A stretch of DNA of 64,000 bases from the NCBI RefSeq assembly GCF_002240565.1, contig NZ_MZMO01000001.1, positions 2,852,001 to 2,916,000 on the forward strand. Direction: 5' to 3'. Positions 23,882 to 33,026 of this stretch are shown here, one piece after another. The DNA comes from Clavibacter michiganensis subsp. insidiosus (lineage in GTDB: Bacteria; Actinomycetota; Actinomycetes; Actinomycetales; Microbacteriaceae). Position numbers and translations under genes: made by a program. The notes under the pieces were generated by a model. The model did not search any database, had not been told where the DNA came from, and saw nothing but the letters and a program-made list of their open reading frames with translations. The stretch's first letter is position 1; each line of letters starts with the position of its first letter.

Positions 23882-26800
23882 ATGCCCGAGTCCTCCCCGG
23901 AGGCGGCGACGCCGCACGACGACGCCCAGCGCGTGCTCGACCGGGCCGACGCCGTCACGCCGCCGCGCACGCTCGTCGACGTGCTCCGGGCGACGGTCGC
24001 CGCGCACCCCGACGCGTCCGCCATCCAGGACGGCGACGGCGCGCTCAGCTACCGCGAGCTCATGGCGCGCGTGGTGCAGGTCGCCGCATCGCTGCGGGAG
24101 GCGGGGGTCGGCAAGGGCGACCGGGTCGGGATACGCATGCCGTCGGGATCCCGCGACCTCTACGTCACCGTGCTCGGCGTGCTCGCGGCCGGCGCCGCCT
24201 ACGTGCCGGTGGACGCGGACGACCCCGACGAGCGCGCGCGGCTCGTGTTCGGCGAGGCGCGCGTCGCGGGCGTCGTCACGGGCACCGGCGAGTACACGCC
24301 GCGCGTCGCGGACGCGGCCGAAGCCACCGCTGCCGAGACCGCCGAGACCGCCGCGCTCCGGATCCTCCCCGCCGCCGCCGCGCACGCCTCCACCTCCGCG
24401 CTCCCCCTCGTCGCGCCGCCCGCGCCGGAGGACGACGCCTGGATCATCTTCACCTCGGGATCCACGGGCACCCCCAAGGGCGTCGCCGTCTCGCACCGCT
24501 CGGCCGCGGCCTTCGTCGACGCCGAGGCGCGCCTCTTCCTGCAGGAGGAGCCGATCGGCCCCGGCGACCGCGTGCTCGCGGGCCTGTCGGTCGCGTTCGA
24601 CGCCAGTTGCGAGGAGATGTGGCTCGCCTGGCGCCACGGCGCGTGCCTCGTGCCGGCGCCGCGCAGCCTCGTCCGCAGCGGCATGGACCTCGGGCCGTGG
24701 CTCACGACGCACGGCGTGACGATCGTGTCCACCGTGCCGACGCTCGCGGCGCTGTGGCCCGCGGAGTCGCTCGAGAACGTGCGGCTGCTCATCTTCGGCG
24801 GCGAGGCCTGCCCGCCCGAGCTCGGCCAGCGCCTCGCGACCGACGGCCGCGAGGTCTGGAACACGTACGGGCCCACCGAGGCCACCGTCGTCGCGTGCGC
24901 GGCGCCGCTCGGCGGTCCCGGCCCCGTCCGCATCGGCCTGCCGCTCGACGGCTGGACCCTCGCGGTCGTCGACCCGGAGGGCGCGCGCGTGCCCGAGGGC
25001 GGCGTGGGAGAGCTGATCATCGGCGGCGTCGGGCTGGCCCGCTACCTGGATCCCGCCAAGGACGCCGAGAAGTACGCCCCCTTCCCCGCGCTCGGCTGGG
25101 ACCGCGCCTACCGCTCGGGCGACCTCGTGCGCTTCGAGGCGGAGGGCCTCGTCTTCCAGGGCCGCGCCGACGACCAGGTGAAGGTCGGCGGCCGGCGCAT
25201 CGAGCTGGGCGAGATCGAGGCGGCGCTCCAGGGCCTCGACGACGTGCAGGGCGCGGCCGTCGCCGTGCAGACGACGGGCGCGGGCAACCCGGTGCTCGTC
25301 GGCTACCTCGTGCCGCGGGATCCCGCGACCTTCTCGCGCGAGGACGCCGTGCAGCGCCTCCGCGTCGCCCTGCCGGCCGCGCTCGTCCCGCTCATCGGCG
25401 TCGTCGAGTCGCTGCCCACGCGCACCTCCGGCAAGGTCGACAAGGCCGCGCTCCCCTGGCCGCTGCCGGGTGCCGCGGGCGACGACGGCGCCGACCTCGA
25501 CGCCGAGCTGCGCCCGCTCGCGGAGATGTGGTCGGCCGCGCTCGGCACGCCCGTCGCGAGCGCCGACGCGAACTTCTTCGACCTCGGCGGCGGATCCCTG
25601 TCGGCCGCCCAGCTCGTGGCCCGGATCCGCACCATCGACCCCGAGTGCACGGTCGCCGACGTCTACGCCCACCCGCGCCTCGGCGCCATGCACGCCGCCA
25701 TCGCCGGGCGCGCGCCGCGGGCGGAGCGCAGCGGACCGCAGGTGGACGTGACGCCCACGCCGCGTCGCACGCAGTGGATCCAGACGCTCCTCGGCGCGCC
25801 CCTCCTGGCGCTGCAGAGCCTCCGCTGGCTCGCGCTGCTGCTCACCGCGAGCGCGCTGCTCCGCCCGCTCGGCGGGTTCGACGCGCTGCCCGACGTCTCG
25901 TGGTGGCTGCTCGTCCCCGGCCTCCTGCTCTTCGCGACGCCGTTCGGCCGCATGGCGATCTCCGCGGTCGCCGCGCGCCTGCTCCTCCGCGGCCTCGAGC
26001 CCGGCGACCACCCGCGCGGCGGCCGCTGGCACCTGCGGCTCTGGCTGGCCGAGCAGATCGCGCAGCAGATCGGCGCGGTCGGGCTCGCGGGCGCGCCGTG
26101 GATCACCTACTACGCGCGGGCGCTCGGCGCGCGCATCGCCGACGACGTCGACCTGCACACGCTGCCGCCCGTCACGGGCATGCTGCGCATCGGCCGGGGC
26201 GCCTCGGTCGAGCCCGAGGTCGACCTCTCCGGGTACTGGATCGACGGCGACACCGTGCGCGTCGGCGCGGTGCGCATCGGCGCGGGATCCACCGTCGGCA
26301 CGCGCTCGACGCTCCTGCCGGGCACGCGCATCGGCAAGGGCGCGGAGATCGCGCCGGGCTCGGCCGTGTTCGGCCGCGTGCCGTCGGGCCAGCGCTGGGC
26401 CGGATCCCCCGCCGCGCGCGAGGGCAAGGCGCGCGTGTGGTGGCCCGACCACCGGCCGCCGCGCAACACGCGCTGGGTCGCGGCGTACGGCGCCGCCTCG
26501 GTCGCGACCGCGCTCGTCCCCGTGGTGGCGTTCGTCGCGGGCGGCGGGATCCTCGCGGCGGCGATCCGCGGATCCGCCGACCTCGGCGACGCGTGGTGGC
26601 GCGGCCTCGGCGCGCTCGTGCCCGCGGTGCTCGTGACCGGGATCGTGCTCGCGCTGCTCGTGGTCGGATCCGTGCGCCTCCTCGGACTCGGCGTCACCGA
26701 GGGCATCCACGCCGTGCGCAGCCGCGTCGGCTGGCAGCTCTGGACCACCGAGCGCCTGCTCGACCTCGCCCGCACCGTGCTCTTCCCGCTCTACGCGGGC

Positions 26801-27958
26801 CTCTTCACGCCCGTCTGGCTGCGGCTGCTCGGCGCGCGCGTCGGCAAGGACGTGGAGGCGTCGACCGTGCTCCTCATCCCCGCGATGACCACGATCCGCG
26901 ACGGCGCCTTCCTCGCCGACGACACGCTCGTGGCCGGCTACGAGCTGGGCGGCGGGTGGATGCGCGTCGCCCGCGCCGAGATCGGCCAGCGCGCGTTCCT
27001 CGGCAACTCCGGCATGGCGGGACCCGGCCACAGGGTGCCGAAGGACGGCCTGGTCGCCGTGCTCTCGGCGGCGCCCACGAAGTCGAAGGCCGGATCCTCC
27101 TGGCTCGGCTCCCCGCCCGTGCGGCTCCGGCGCACGGTCGCCGCCTCGGACGACTCCCGCACGTTCCGGCCGCCGACCCGGCTGCGCGTGGCCCGCATCC
27201 TGTGGGAGCTGCTGCGCGTCGTGCCCGTGTTCGTGACCTGCGCCATCGGCCTGGCCGTGCTGGTGGCGCTCGCCGCGATCACCGAGGCGTGGGGCCCGCT
27301 CGTCGCGTTCCTGCTCGGCGGCGTGGTGCTGCTCGTGGCCGGCGCGGTGGCCGCGGCGATCTCGACGGCGGCGAAGTGGATCCTCATCGGCCGCATCCGC
27401 GCCGAGGAGCACCCGCTGTGGTCGTCGTTCGTGTGGCGCAGCGAGGTCTCGGACGTGTTCACCGAGATGGTCGCCGCGCCCTGGTTCGCGTCGTCCGCGG
27501 CCGGCACGCCCGCGCTCGTGTGGTGGCTGCGCAGCCTCGGCGCGCGCATCGGATCCGGCGTGTGGTGCGACTCGCACTGGCTACCCGAGGCGGATCTGGT
27601 GACGCTGGGGGACGCTTCGACCGTCAACCGCGGGTGCGTCGTGCAGACGCATCTGTTCCATGATCGGATCATGAGCATGGACACCGTCACCCTCGACGCC
27701 GGTGCGACCCTCGGGCCGCACAGCGTCATCCTCCCCGCGGCGCGCATCGGCCCGCAGGCGACCGTGGGCCCCGCGAGCCTCGTGATGCGCGGGGAGCTCG
27801 TGCCCGAGGCGAGCCGCTGGAGCGGCAACCCGATCGGCCCGTGGCGCGAGGTGACGCTCGGCCGGTACCTGCCCGCGGCGTCCGCGAGCGCCGACGCGAC
27901 CGCCGTCGCACCCGCTCCGACCGACGCCGCCGCGACCGCGACCGCCGGTCACCGGTGA
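23882..27958 (+). CDS. Pls-type non-ribosomal peptide synthetase, predicted epsilon-poly-lysine-like polymer synthetase
   Basis: A 1,358-residue membrane NRPS with the architecture of epsilon-poly-L-lysine synthetase (Pls). An adenylation domain spans about 30-545 (I-F-T-S-G-S-T-G-T-P-K-G-V at 189, N-T-Y-G-P-T-E-A at 326, Y-R-S-G-D-L at 409, G-K-V-D-K-A-A-L near 516). The carrier domain has its phosphopantetheine Ser in L-G-G-G-S-L near 572. Then come six membrane segments separating three soluble domains, two with left-handed beta-helix repeats (about 755-845 and 1240-1320). There is no condensation or thioesterase domain. My reading of the specificity pocket is D-A-E-S-I-G-T-V-V-K, close to the lysine code of bacitracin synthetase as I recall it. 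GGAGA precedes the ATG. The M1 peptidase gene overlaps its stop. Confidence 0.9.
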   Translation: MPESSPEAATPHDDAQRVLDRADAVTPPRTLVDVLRATVAAHPDASAIQDGDGALSYRELMARVVQVAASLREAGVGKGDRVGIRMPSGSRDLYVTVLGVLAAGAAYVPVDADDPDERARLVFGEARVAGVVTGTGEYTPRVADAAEATAAETAETAALRILPAAAAHASTSALPLVAPPAPEDDAWIIFTSGSTGTPKGVAVSHRSAAAFVDAEARLFLQEEPIGPGDRVLAGLSVAFDASCEEMWLAWRHGACLVPAPRSLVRSGMDLGPWLTTHGVTIVSTVPTLAALWPAESLENVRLLIFGGEACPPELGQRLATDGREVWNTYGPTEATVVACAAPLGGPGPVRIGLPLDGWTLAVVDPEGARVPEGGVGELIIGGVGLARYLDPAKDAEKYAPFPALGWDRAYRSGDLVRFEAEGLVFQGRADDQVKVGGRRIELGEIEAALQGLDDVQGAAVAVQTTGAGNPVLVGYLVPRDPATFSREDAVQRLRVALPAALVPLIGVVESLPTRTSGKVDKAALPWPLPGAAGDDGADLDAELRPLAEMWSAALGTPVASADANFFDLGGGSLSAAQLVARIRTIDPECTVADVYAHPRLGAMHAAIAGRAPRAERSGPQVDVTPTPRRTQWIQTLLGAPLLALQSLRWLALLLTASALLRPLGGFDALPDVSWWLLVPGLLLFATPFGRMAISAVAARLLLRGLEPGDHPRGGRWHLRLWLAEQIAQQIGAVGLAGAPWITYYARALGARIADDVDLHTLPPVTGMLRIGRGASVEPEVDLSGYWIDGDTVRVGAVRIGAGSTVGTRSTLLPGTRIGKGAEIAPGSAVFGRVPSGQRWAGSPAAREGKARVWWPDHRPPRNTRWVAAYGAASVATALVPVVAFVAGGGILAAAIRGSADLGDAWWRGLGALVPAVLVTGIVLALLVVGSVRLLGLGVTEGIHAVRSRVGWQLWTTERLLDLARTVLFPLYAGLFTPVWLRLLGARVGKDVEASTVLLIPAMTTIRDGAFLADDTLVAGYELGGGWMRVARAEIGQRAFLGNSGMAGPGHRVPKDGLVAVLSAAPTKSKAGSSWLGSPPVRLRRTVAASDDSRTFRPPTRLRVARILWELLRVVPVFVTCAIGLAVLVALAAITEAWGPLVAFLLGGVVLLVAGAVAAAISTAAKWILIGRIRAEEHPLWSSFVWRSEVSDVFTEMVAAPWFASSAAGTPALVWWLRSLGARIGSGVWCDSHWLPEADLVTLGDASTVNRGCVVQTHLFHDRIMSMDTVTLDAGATLGPHSVILPAARIGPQATVGPASLVMRGELVPEASRWSGNPIGPWREVTLGRYLPAASASADATAVAPAPTDAAATATAGHR

Positions 27959-29268
27959 GGGCCGCCGCAGGTCCGTCGTCCGGCGACGCGTACACGCCCG
28001 AGGTCGGATCCACGGCCTTCGCGGTCGAGCGCTACGACCTCGACCTCGACTACCGCGTCGCCCGCAACCGCCTCAAGGCGCGCGCCGTCATCACCGCGGT
28101 CGCGCGCGAGCCGCTCCCCCGCTTCGAGCTCGACCTCACGGGCCTCCGCGCGGGCGACGTGCGCGTCGACGGCCGCCGCGAGACCCGCCACGTGCAGCGC
28201 GGCGGCCGGCTCGTCGTCACGCCCGCCGCGCCCATCCCGGCGGGCACCACCTTCACGGTCGACGTCGCCTACTCGGGCGAGCCGGGCCCCCGCCGCACCG
28301 TGTGGGGCGACCTCGGCTGGGAGGAGCTCGGCGACGGCGTGCTCGTCGCGTCGCAGCCGAGCGGCGCGTCGACCTGGTTCCCCTGCAACGACCGGCCGGA
28401 CGACCGGGCCGCCTTCCGGATCCGCGTCGCGTGCGAGGTCGACTACTCCGTGATCGCGAGCGGCCGGCTCGTCTCCCGGCTCGAGCGCTCGGGCCGCGCC
28501 ACCTGGACGTACGAGCAGGACGCGCCCACGGCTCCGTACCTCGCGACCGTGCAGATCGGCCGGTACGCCGAGAAGCGCGTGCCCGCCGGATCCACCCAGG
28601 CCGTCTTCGCGTACCCGAAGCCGCGCGAGGCCCGCGTGCTGCAGGACCTCGCGCTCGTGCCGCGCATGATGGCGTTCTTCGAGACGCTGTTCGGGCCGTA
28701 CCCGTTCGACGAGTACCGGGTCGTGGTGACGGACGACGAGCTGGAGATCCCGCTCGAGGCGCAGGCCATGGCGGTGCTCGGCGCGAACCACGCCGACGGC
28801 ACGGGCGGATGCGAGCGGCTCGTCGCCCACGAGCTCGCCCACCAGTGGTTCGGCAACTCCGTGGGCCTCGCGTCGTGGCAGCACATCTGGCTCAACGAGG
28901 GCTTCGCCTGCTACGCCGAGTGGCTGTGGTCGGAGGAGTCCGGCGGGCCGACCGCGGACCAGCTCGCGCGCCAGCACCACGCGCGCCTCGACCGCTACGG
29001 CACGCAGATGGCCATCGGCGATCCCGGGCCCGAGTCGATGTTCGACGACGTCGTCTACAAGCGCGGCGCCCTCGCGGTGCACGCGCTGCGGCTGACGCTC
29101 GGCGACGCGTCGTGGCGGGAGCTGCTGCTGCGGTGGACGGATCCGGCGTGGACGGATCCACGCACCACGGCCGACCTCGTGTCCGCGGCCGGCGACGCGG
29201 GCGCGCTGCTGCGCGCCTGGCTCGCGGACGCGCCGCTGCCGGCGCTGCCGCGGCGGGGGCGGCGCTGA
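27955..29268 (+). CDS. M1 family zinc aminopeptidase coupled to the Pls gene
   Basis: A 437-residue gluzincin. The zinc site is H-E-L-A-H-Q-W-F-G at about 291-299 with the third ligand Glu in L-N-E-G-F about 18 residues later. The exopeptidase motif, usually G-A-M-E-N, reads E-I-P-L-E-A-Q. No signal peptide is visible, and the C-terminal ERAP-like domain of full-length PepN is missing, as in short actinobacterial members. The GTG start overlaps the Pls stop as GTGA, so synthesis is coupled. Aminopeptidases are known to degrade epsilon-poly-lysine in producing streptomycetes; a polymer-trimming or self-protection role is inferred. Confidence 0.9.
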   Translation: MRAAAGPSSGDAYTPEVGSTAFAVERYDLDLDYRVARNRLKARAVITAVAREPLPRFELDLTGLRAGDVRVDGRRETRHVQRGGRLVVTPAAPIPAGTTFTVDVAYSGEPGPRRTVWGDLGWEELGDGVLVASQPSGASTWFPCNDRPDDRAAFRIRVACEVDYSVIASGRLVSRLERSGRATWTYEQDAPTAPYLATVQIGRYAEKRVPAGSTQAVFAYPKPREARVLQDLALVPRMMAFFETLFGPYPFDEYRVVVTDDELEIPLEAQAMAVLGANHADGTGGCERLVAHELAHQWFGNSVGLASWQHIWLNEGFACYAEWLWSEESGGPTADQLARQHHARLDRYGTQMAIGDPGPESMFDDVVYKRGALAVHALRLTLGDASWRELLLRWTDPAWTDPRTTADLVSAAGDAGALLRAWLADAPLPALPRRGRR

Positions 29269-29350
29269 CGCTCCGCGCCTCTTCGATCCGGGAGATCGTC
29301 CTCATGCTCCGGGCCGATGTACGAGCCGGACATCGCCGCGGATCCCTCCG

Positions 29351-30055
29351 TCAGCGCGTCAGCGTCAGGAGGCCCGTCACGTCGTCGAGCACGGCGGCGG
29401 GGCCGGCCGCCGCGAGCGCCGAGCGGTCGTGCGCGCCCGTGAGCACGCCGACCACGAGCCCCGCGCCCGCCGCGCGACCGCACGCGACGTCGCTCGCGGT
29501 GTCGCCCACGACCGCGACGGCGGACATCGCGCTCACGCCGATGCGGAGGGCGGCGGCGAGCACGAGGTCGGGGGCGGGGCGGCCGCGTCCCGCGTCCGCG
29601 GGGGAGAGCGCGAGGTCGACGAGGTCGCGCCAGCCGAGGGCGTCGAGGATCGCGTCGCGCGTGACGGGCGCGAAGCCGGTCGTGAGGGCCACGCGACGGC
29701 CGTCGGCGCGGAGCCGGCGGATCACGGCCTCGGCTCCCGGGATCGGCTCGGCGCCGTCGGCCGCGACGATCTCCGCGTAGGCGCCCTCGAACGCGGCCGT
29801 GGCACGCGCGGCCTCGGCGCCGTCGCCCCCGCACAGGTGCAGGAACACGTCGGACTTGGAGCGGCCCATCGTGCGCCGCACGTACGCGATCGCCTCGTCC
29901 CAGTCGATCCGGTCGGCGAGCCCCGTGCGCTCCGCGGCGCCGCGGAACGCAGCCTCGACGACGCCGTCGTCGCGCACGGTCGTGCCGGCCATGTCGAGCA
30001 CGACGAGCTCGATGCCGTCGAGGGCGGGGGTCGGCGCGGGGGCGGTCTCCGTCAT
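29351..30055 (-). CDS. phosphonatase-like HAD hydrolase (TIGR03351 type)
   Basis: A 234-residue HAD enzyme. The nucleophile loop L-D-M-A-G-T-T-V-R-D-D matches the D-x-A-G-T-T form of phosphonoacetaldehyde hydrolase (PhnX). In the cap, T-M-G-R-S-K-S-D places a Lys where PhnX has its Schiff-base Lys (M-G-x-x-K). V-V-G-D-T-A-S-D-V is the C-terminal acidic motif. The expected reaction is C-P bond cleavage of a phosphono-aldehyde. It overlaps the FAD oxidoreductase gene by ATGA; that enzyme would supply the aldehyde. It is last in the phosphonate operon. Confidence 0.88.
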   Translation of the reverse strand: MTETAPAPTPALDGIELVVLDMAGTTVRDDGVVEAAFRGAAERTGLADRIDWDEAIAYVRRTMGRSKSDVFLHLCGGDGAEAARATAAFEGAYAEIVAADGAEPIPGAEAVIRRLRADGRRVALTTGFAPVTRDAILDALGWRDLVDLALSPADAGRGRPAPDLVLAAALRIGVSAMSAVAVVGDTASDVACGRAAGAGLVVGVLTGAHDRSALAAAGPAAVLDDVTGLLTLTR

Positions 30056-31263
30056 GGCAGGCCTCTCTCGGGGGTGGACGGGGTGGCTGTCGGCTCGGGT
30101 GCGGGTGCCGGTGCCGCGACCGGATCCGCGCCCACCGCCCCGAAGCGCGCCGCGAGCTCGAGCTCGGCGAGGCCCAGCCCGCAGGTCATGCCGATGCCCG
30201 TGGTGGCGGCGAGCGCGATCACGTCCGGCATCGGCTCCTCGACGAGGAACTCCTCGGGCGCGGACGCGTAGACGCCCTGCCAGCGCTCGACCACGCGCAC
30301 GGGCGCGTCGAACAGCCGGGCGGCCTCGGCGGTGATCAGCTCCGCGGTCGCCTCGGCCTGGAACGGCGACGGCGCCGCGGATCGCGCGTGCGAGTCGCCG
30401 AGGATCACGCTGCCGTCGTCGAGCTGCGTGCACATGAGGTTGAGGTCGATGCGGGCGAGGTCCGGCCGCGCGGCGTGCAGCCGGGCGCGCACCACGGCGG
30501 CCTCGGGGAGCGTCGCGAAGGCGCGGTAGCGCACGAGCGACCACCCGGTGAGCAGGGGCGCGTCGAGCGGGGCGGCCAGCGGGATCCGCACGCGCAGCAT
30601 GTCGAGCGCGCACCGCTCCACGCCCCGCGCCTCCGCGAGCTCGGGCAGCAGCTGGTCGACGTCGTGGTTCACCGCGACCACCACCGTGCCCGCGTCGATG
30701 CGCCCGCGGCTCGTCTCCACGCGGCCCGCGGCGACCGCGCCGACCTGCGTGCGCAGCCGGAAGCCCACGCCGAGGGACGCGAGGTGGCGGCGGATCGCGG
30801 GGGCGGCCGTGCGCGGATCCACCTGCAGGTCGCGCGCCAGCACCGCGCCGCCCACGACGTCGGCGTCGCGCACCGGCGCCAGGCGGCGGATCCCGTCCGC
30901 GTCGACCACGCGCACCGCGCCGGGGCCGAGCGGGCCGTCGGCGAGCATCGCGGCAGCTGCGGCCTCGAGCAGCGCGCGCTCGTCGGCGTGCCGAGCGACC
31001 ACGTGGGCGCCGGCCGCGCGGATCCCGAAGGAGGCGTCGCGCGCCAGCCCGAGCCACAGATCCCGCGCGGCCACGGCGTACCGGAGCGCGTCGCCGGACT
31101 GCGCCGTGACACCCACGTGCCCGAAGTTCCGGACGCTCGCGCCCGCGGGCTCCGCGCTCCGCTCGACGACCACCACCGAGAGCCCGCGGCGCACGGCCGC
31201 GTACGCCGCGCCGAGGCCGACGATGCCCGCGCCGACCACGACGACGTCGGCGCGCTCCGTCAT
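30052..31263 (-). CDS. FAD-dependent aminophosphonate oxidoreductase (TIGR03364 type)
   Basis: A 403-residue D-amino-acid-oxidase-fold flavoenzyme. The FAD-binding V-V-V-G-A-G-I-V-G-L-G-A-A-Y is at residues 8-21, and the family opening R-N-F-G-H-V-G-V near 46-53 is characteristic of the TIGR03364 group. That group is known to be linked with phosphonatase-like HADs and phosphonate transporters and is proposed to oxidise 2-aminoethylphosphonate-like compounds to the phosphono-aldehyde. The last 20 residues are Pro/Ala-rich. Its ATG overlaps the permease stop and its stop overlaps the HAD start, placing all three in one coupled operon. Confidence 0.9.
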   Translation of the reverse strand: MTERADVVVVGAGIVGLGAAYAAVRRGLSVVVVERSAEPAGASVRNFGHVGVTAQSGDALRYAVAARDLWLGLARDASFGIRAAGAHVVARHADERALLEAAAAAMLADGPLGPGAVRVVDADGIRRLAPVRDADVVGGAVLARDLQVDPRTAAPAIRRHLASLGVGFRLRTQVGAVAAGRVETSRGRIDAGTVVVAVNHDVDQLLPELAEARGVERCALDMLRVRIPLAAPLDAPLLTGWSLVRYRAFATLPEAAVVRARLHAARPDLARIDLNLMCTQLDDGSVILGDSHARSAAPSPFQAEATAELITAEAARLFDAPVRVVERWQGVYASAPEEFLVEEPMPDVIALAATTGIGMTCGLGLAELELAARFGAVGADPVAAPAPAPEPTATPSTPERGLP

Positions 31264-33026
31264 CGCAGGACCCGCCGCATCCACACCGCGACGCCCTCGA
31301 CCACGAGGACGGTCGCGAGGATCATCAGCACGATGGCCGTGACCATGCCGTACCGGGCGCCCTCGCTCGCGTTGAGGAGGTAGTAGCCCACGCCGCCGCC
31401 GCCCACGATCCCGAGGAGCGTCGCCGCGCGGATGTTCGTGTCGAGCAGGTAGAAGCCGTGGCCGAGCATGGCGCGCGCGGCCTGCGGCAGGGTCGCGGCC
31501 GCGAGCACCTGCGGCCGGGTCGCGCCCGTGGCGGTGAGCGCGCGCTCGGGGCCGGGATCCACCTCCTCGAGCGAGTCGGCCACGAGCTTCCCGAGGAGGC
31601 CCATGCCGCCGACGGCGAGCGCGATGGTGCCGGCCTGCATGCCGAGGCCGCTGATGACGATGAGCACGATCGCGAGGATCAGCTCGGGCACGCCGCGCAC
31701 CGCGACGAGCACCAGGCGCGCGGCTCCGCGGATGCCGGGTCCGGGCGCGACGTTGCGGGCGGCGAGCGCGCCGATCACCGCGGATCCGGCGAGCGTCAGC
31801 AGGGCCGCGGCGAGCGCGACGACGACGGTCTGGCCCATCGCGCCGACCAGCACGGGCCAGCCGTAGGCGCCCGCGTCCGGCGGCCACAGCTCGGCGGCGA
31901 CCGCGGGGATCCGCGCCCAGAAGGTGCCGAGGTCGGACCACGTGATGTCGCTCACGAGCACCGCGCCGACGAGCACGAGCGCGGCGACGGCGAGGGCCAC
32001 GGCCGTGCGCACCCGGGCGGGCGTCCACGGCCGGCGGAGCGCGTCGTCGGGCGTCGCGGGCCGGGTGTCGGGCGTCGACGGGATCGCGCCGCCCGCGGAG
32101 CCGCCGGGCGCGCGCCGCGGCAGCAGCCGCCGCACGAGCCGGTCCATCGGCTGCGTGCGCACGGCGCCCGCCCCGAGCATGGCGGCGCGCACGGCGGCGG
32201 AGACGACCTCCATCACGACGCAGAGCGCGAAGATCACCGCGGCGAGCCCGAGCCCCCGCCCGTAGTCGAGCGCCTTGAACGCGTACGACATCTGCAGGCC
32301 GAGCCCCGCGACGCCGACGTAGCCGAGGATCACCGAGCCGCGCAGGTTGATGTCGTTGCGGTGCAGCACGTTCGCCACCCACGACGGCGCGACCTGCGGC
32401 AGCACTCCCGCGGCGAGCTCCTGCAGCCGGGATCCGCCGGCCGCGCGGATCGCGAGGCGCGGCCCCTCGTCGATCTGCTCGATGGCGTCGGCGAACATCT
32501 TGGAGAGCATGCCGACCGAGTGGATCCCGACGGCGAGGATGCCCGGCAGCGACCCGAGCGAGAACATCAGCACGAAGACCATGGCGAGCACCACGTCCGG
32601 TACGCTGCGCGCGAGCACGCCGACGAACCGCGCCCCGCCCTGCCACGCCGGCCCGGGCGACGTGTTCGACGCGGCCAGCACCGCGACCGGCACCGAGAGC
32701 ACGGCCGCGAGCACGGTGCCGGTGATGACGAAGCCGAGCGTCTGCGCGGTGAGCCGCAGGAGGTCCGCCGGCTCGGGCAGCGTGAGCGCGCCGATGCGCC
32801 CGGCGAAGCGCTGGGCGTTGCCGAGGCTCTGCACCATGCGCGGGATCGAGATGTCGACCGAGACGAGCGCGGCGACGGCGGCCGCGACGATGAGGCCGAG
32901 CACGATCCACGCGGCCAGCCGGGCGCGGGAGGCGCGGGGGCGGGGTGCGCGGGCGGCGACGTCGGCGCCCGGCCCGCCCGCATCGGGCCCCGCGGTCCCG
33001 GTCGCGCGGGAGAGCGTCGCGGTCAT
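31260..33026 (-). CDS. phnE: fused double phosphonate ABC permease (PhnE-PhnE)
   Basis: A 588-residue protein made of two PhnE-type permease domains in one chain (about 1-290 and 340-588). Each has five to six membrane segments and its own EAA loop: L-A-I-R-A-A-G-G-S-R-L-Q-E-L-A-A-G-V-L-P in the first half and A-L-T-A-T-G-A-T-R-P-Q in the second. The halves are joined by a Pro/Ala/Arg-rich linker of about 40 residues. PhnE normally acts as a homodimer, so this fusion makes an obligate heterodimer. Two repeats of the sequence around L-L-G-K-L-V-A-D/L-S-K-M-F-A-D are visible. It overlaps both neighbours by four bases. Confidence 0.9.
   Translation of the reverse strand: MTATLSRATGTAGPDAGGPGADVAARAPRPRASRARLAAWIVLGLIVAAAVAALVSVDISIPRMVQSLGNAQRFAGRIGALTLPEPADLLRLTAQTLGFVITGTVLAAVLSVPVAVLAASNTSPGPAWQGGARFVGVLARSVPDVVLAMVFVLMFSLGSLPGILAVGIHSVGMLSKMFADAIEQIDEGPRLAIRAAGGSRLQELAAGVLPQVAPSWVANVLHRNDINLRGSVILGYVGVAGLGLQMSYAFKALDYGRGLGLAAVIFALCVVMEVVSAAVRAAMLGAGAVRTQPMDRLVRRLLPRRAPGGSAGGAIPSTPDTRPATPDDALRRPWTPARVRTAVALAVAALVLVGAVLVSDITWSDLGTFWARIPAVAAELWPPDAGAYGWPVLVGAMGQTVVVALAAALLTLAGSAVIGALAARNVAPGPGIRGAARLVLVAVRGVPELILAIVLIVISGLGMQAGTIALAVGGMGLLGKLVADSLEEVDPGPERALTATGATRPQVLAAATLPQAARAMLGHGFYLLDTNIRAATLLGIVGGGGVGYYLLNASEGARYGMVTAIVLMILATVLVVEGVAVWMRRVLR

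Noticed and set aside
24607..27663. A 1,018-codon open frame overlapping the Pls gene in another frame
   Set aside because: It is rich in Arg, Pro and Ala with no domain, and lies inside a gene with clear NRPS motifs. In DNA of this GC content long open shadow frames are expected.
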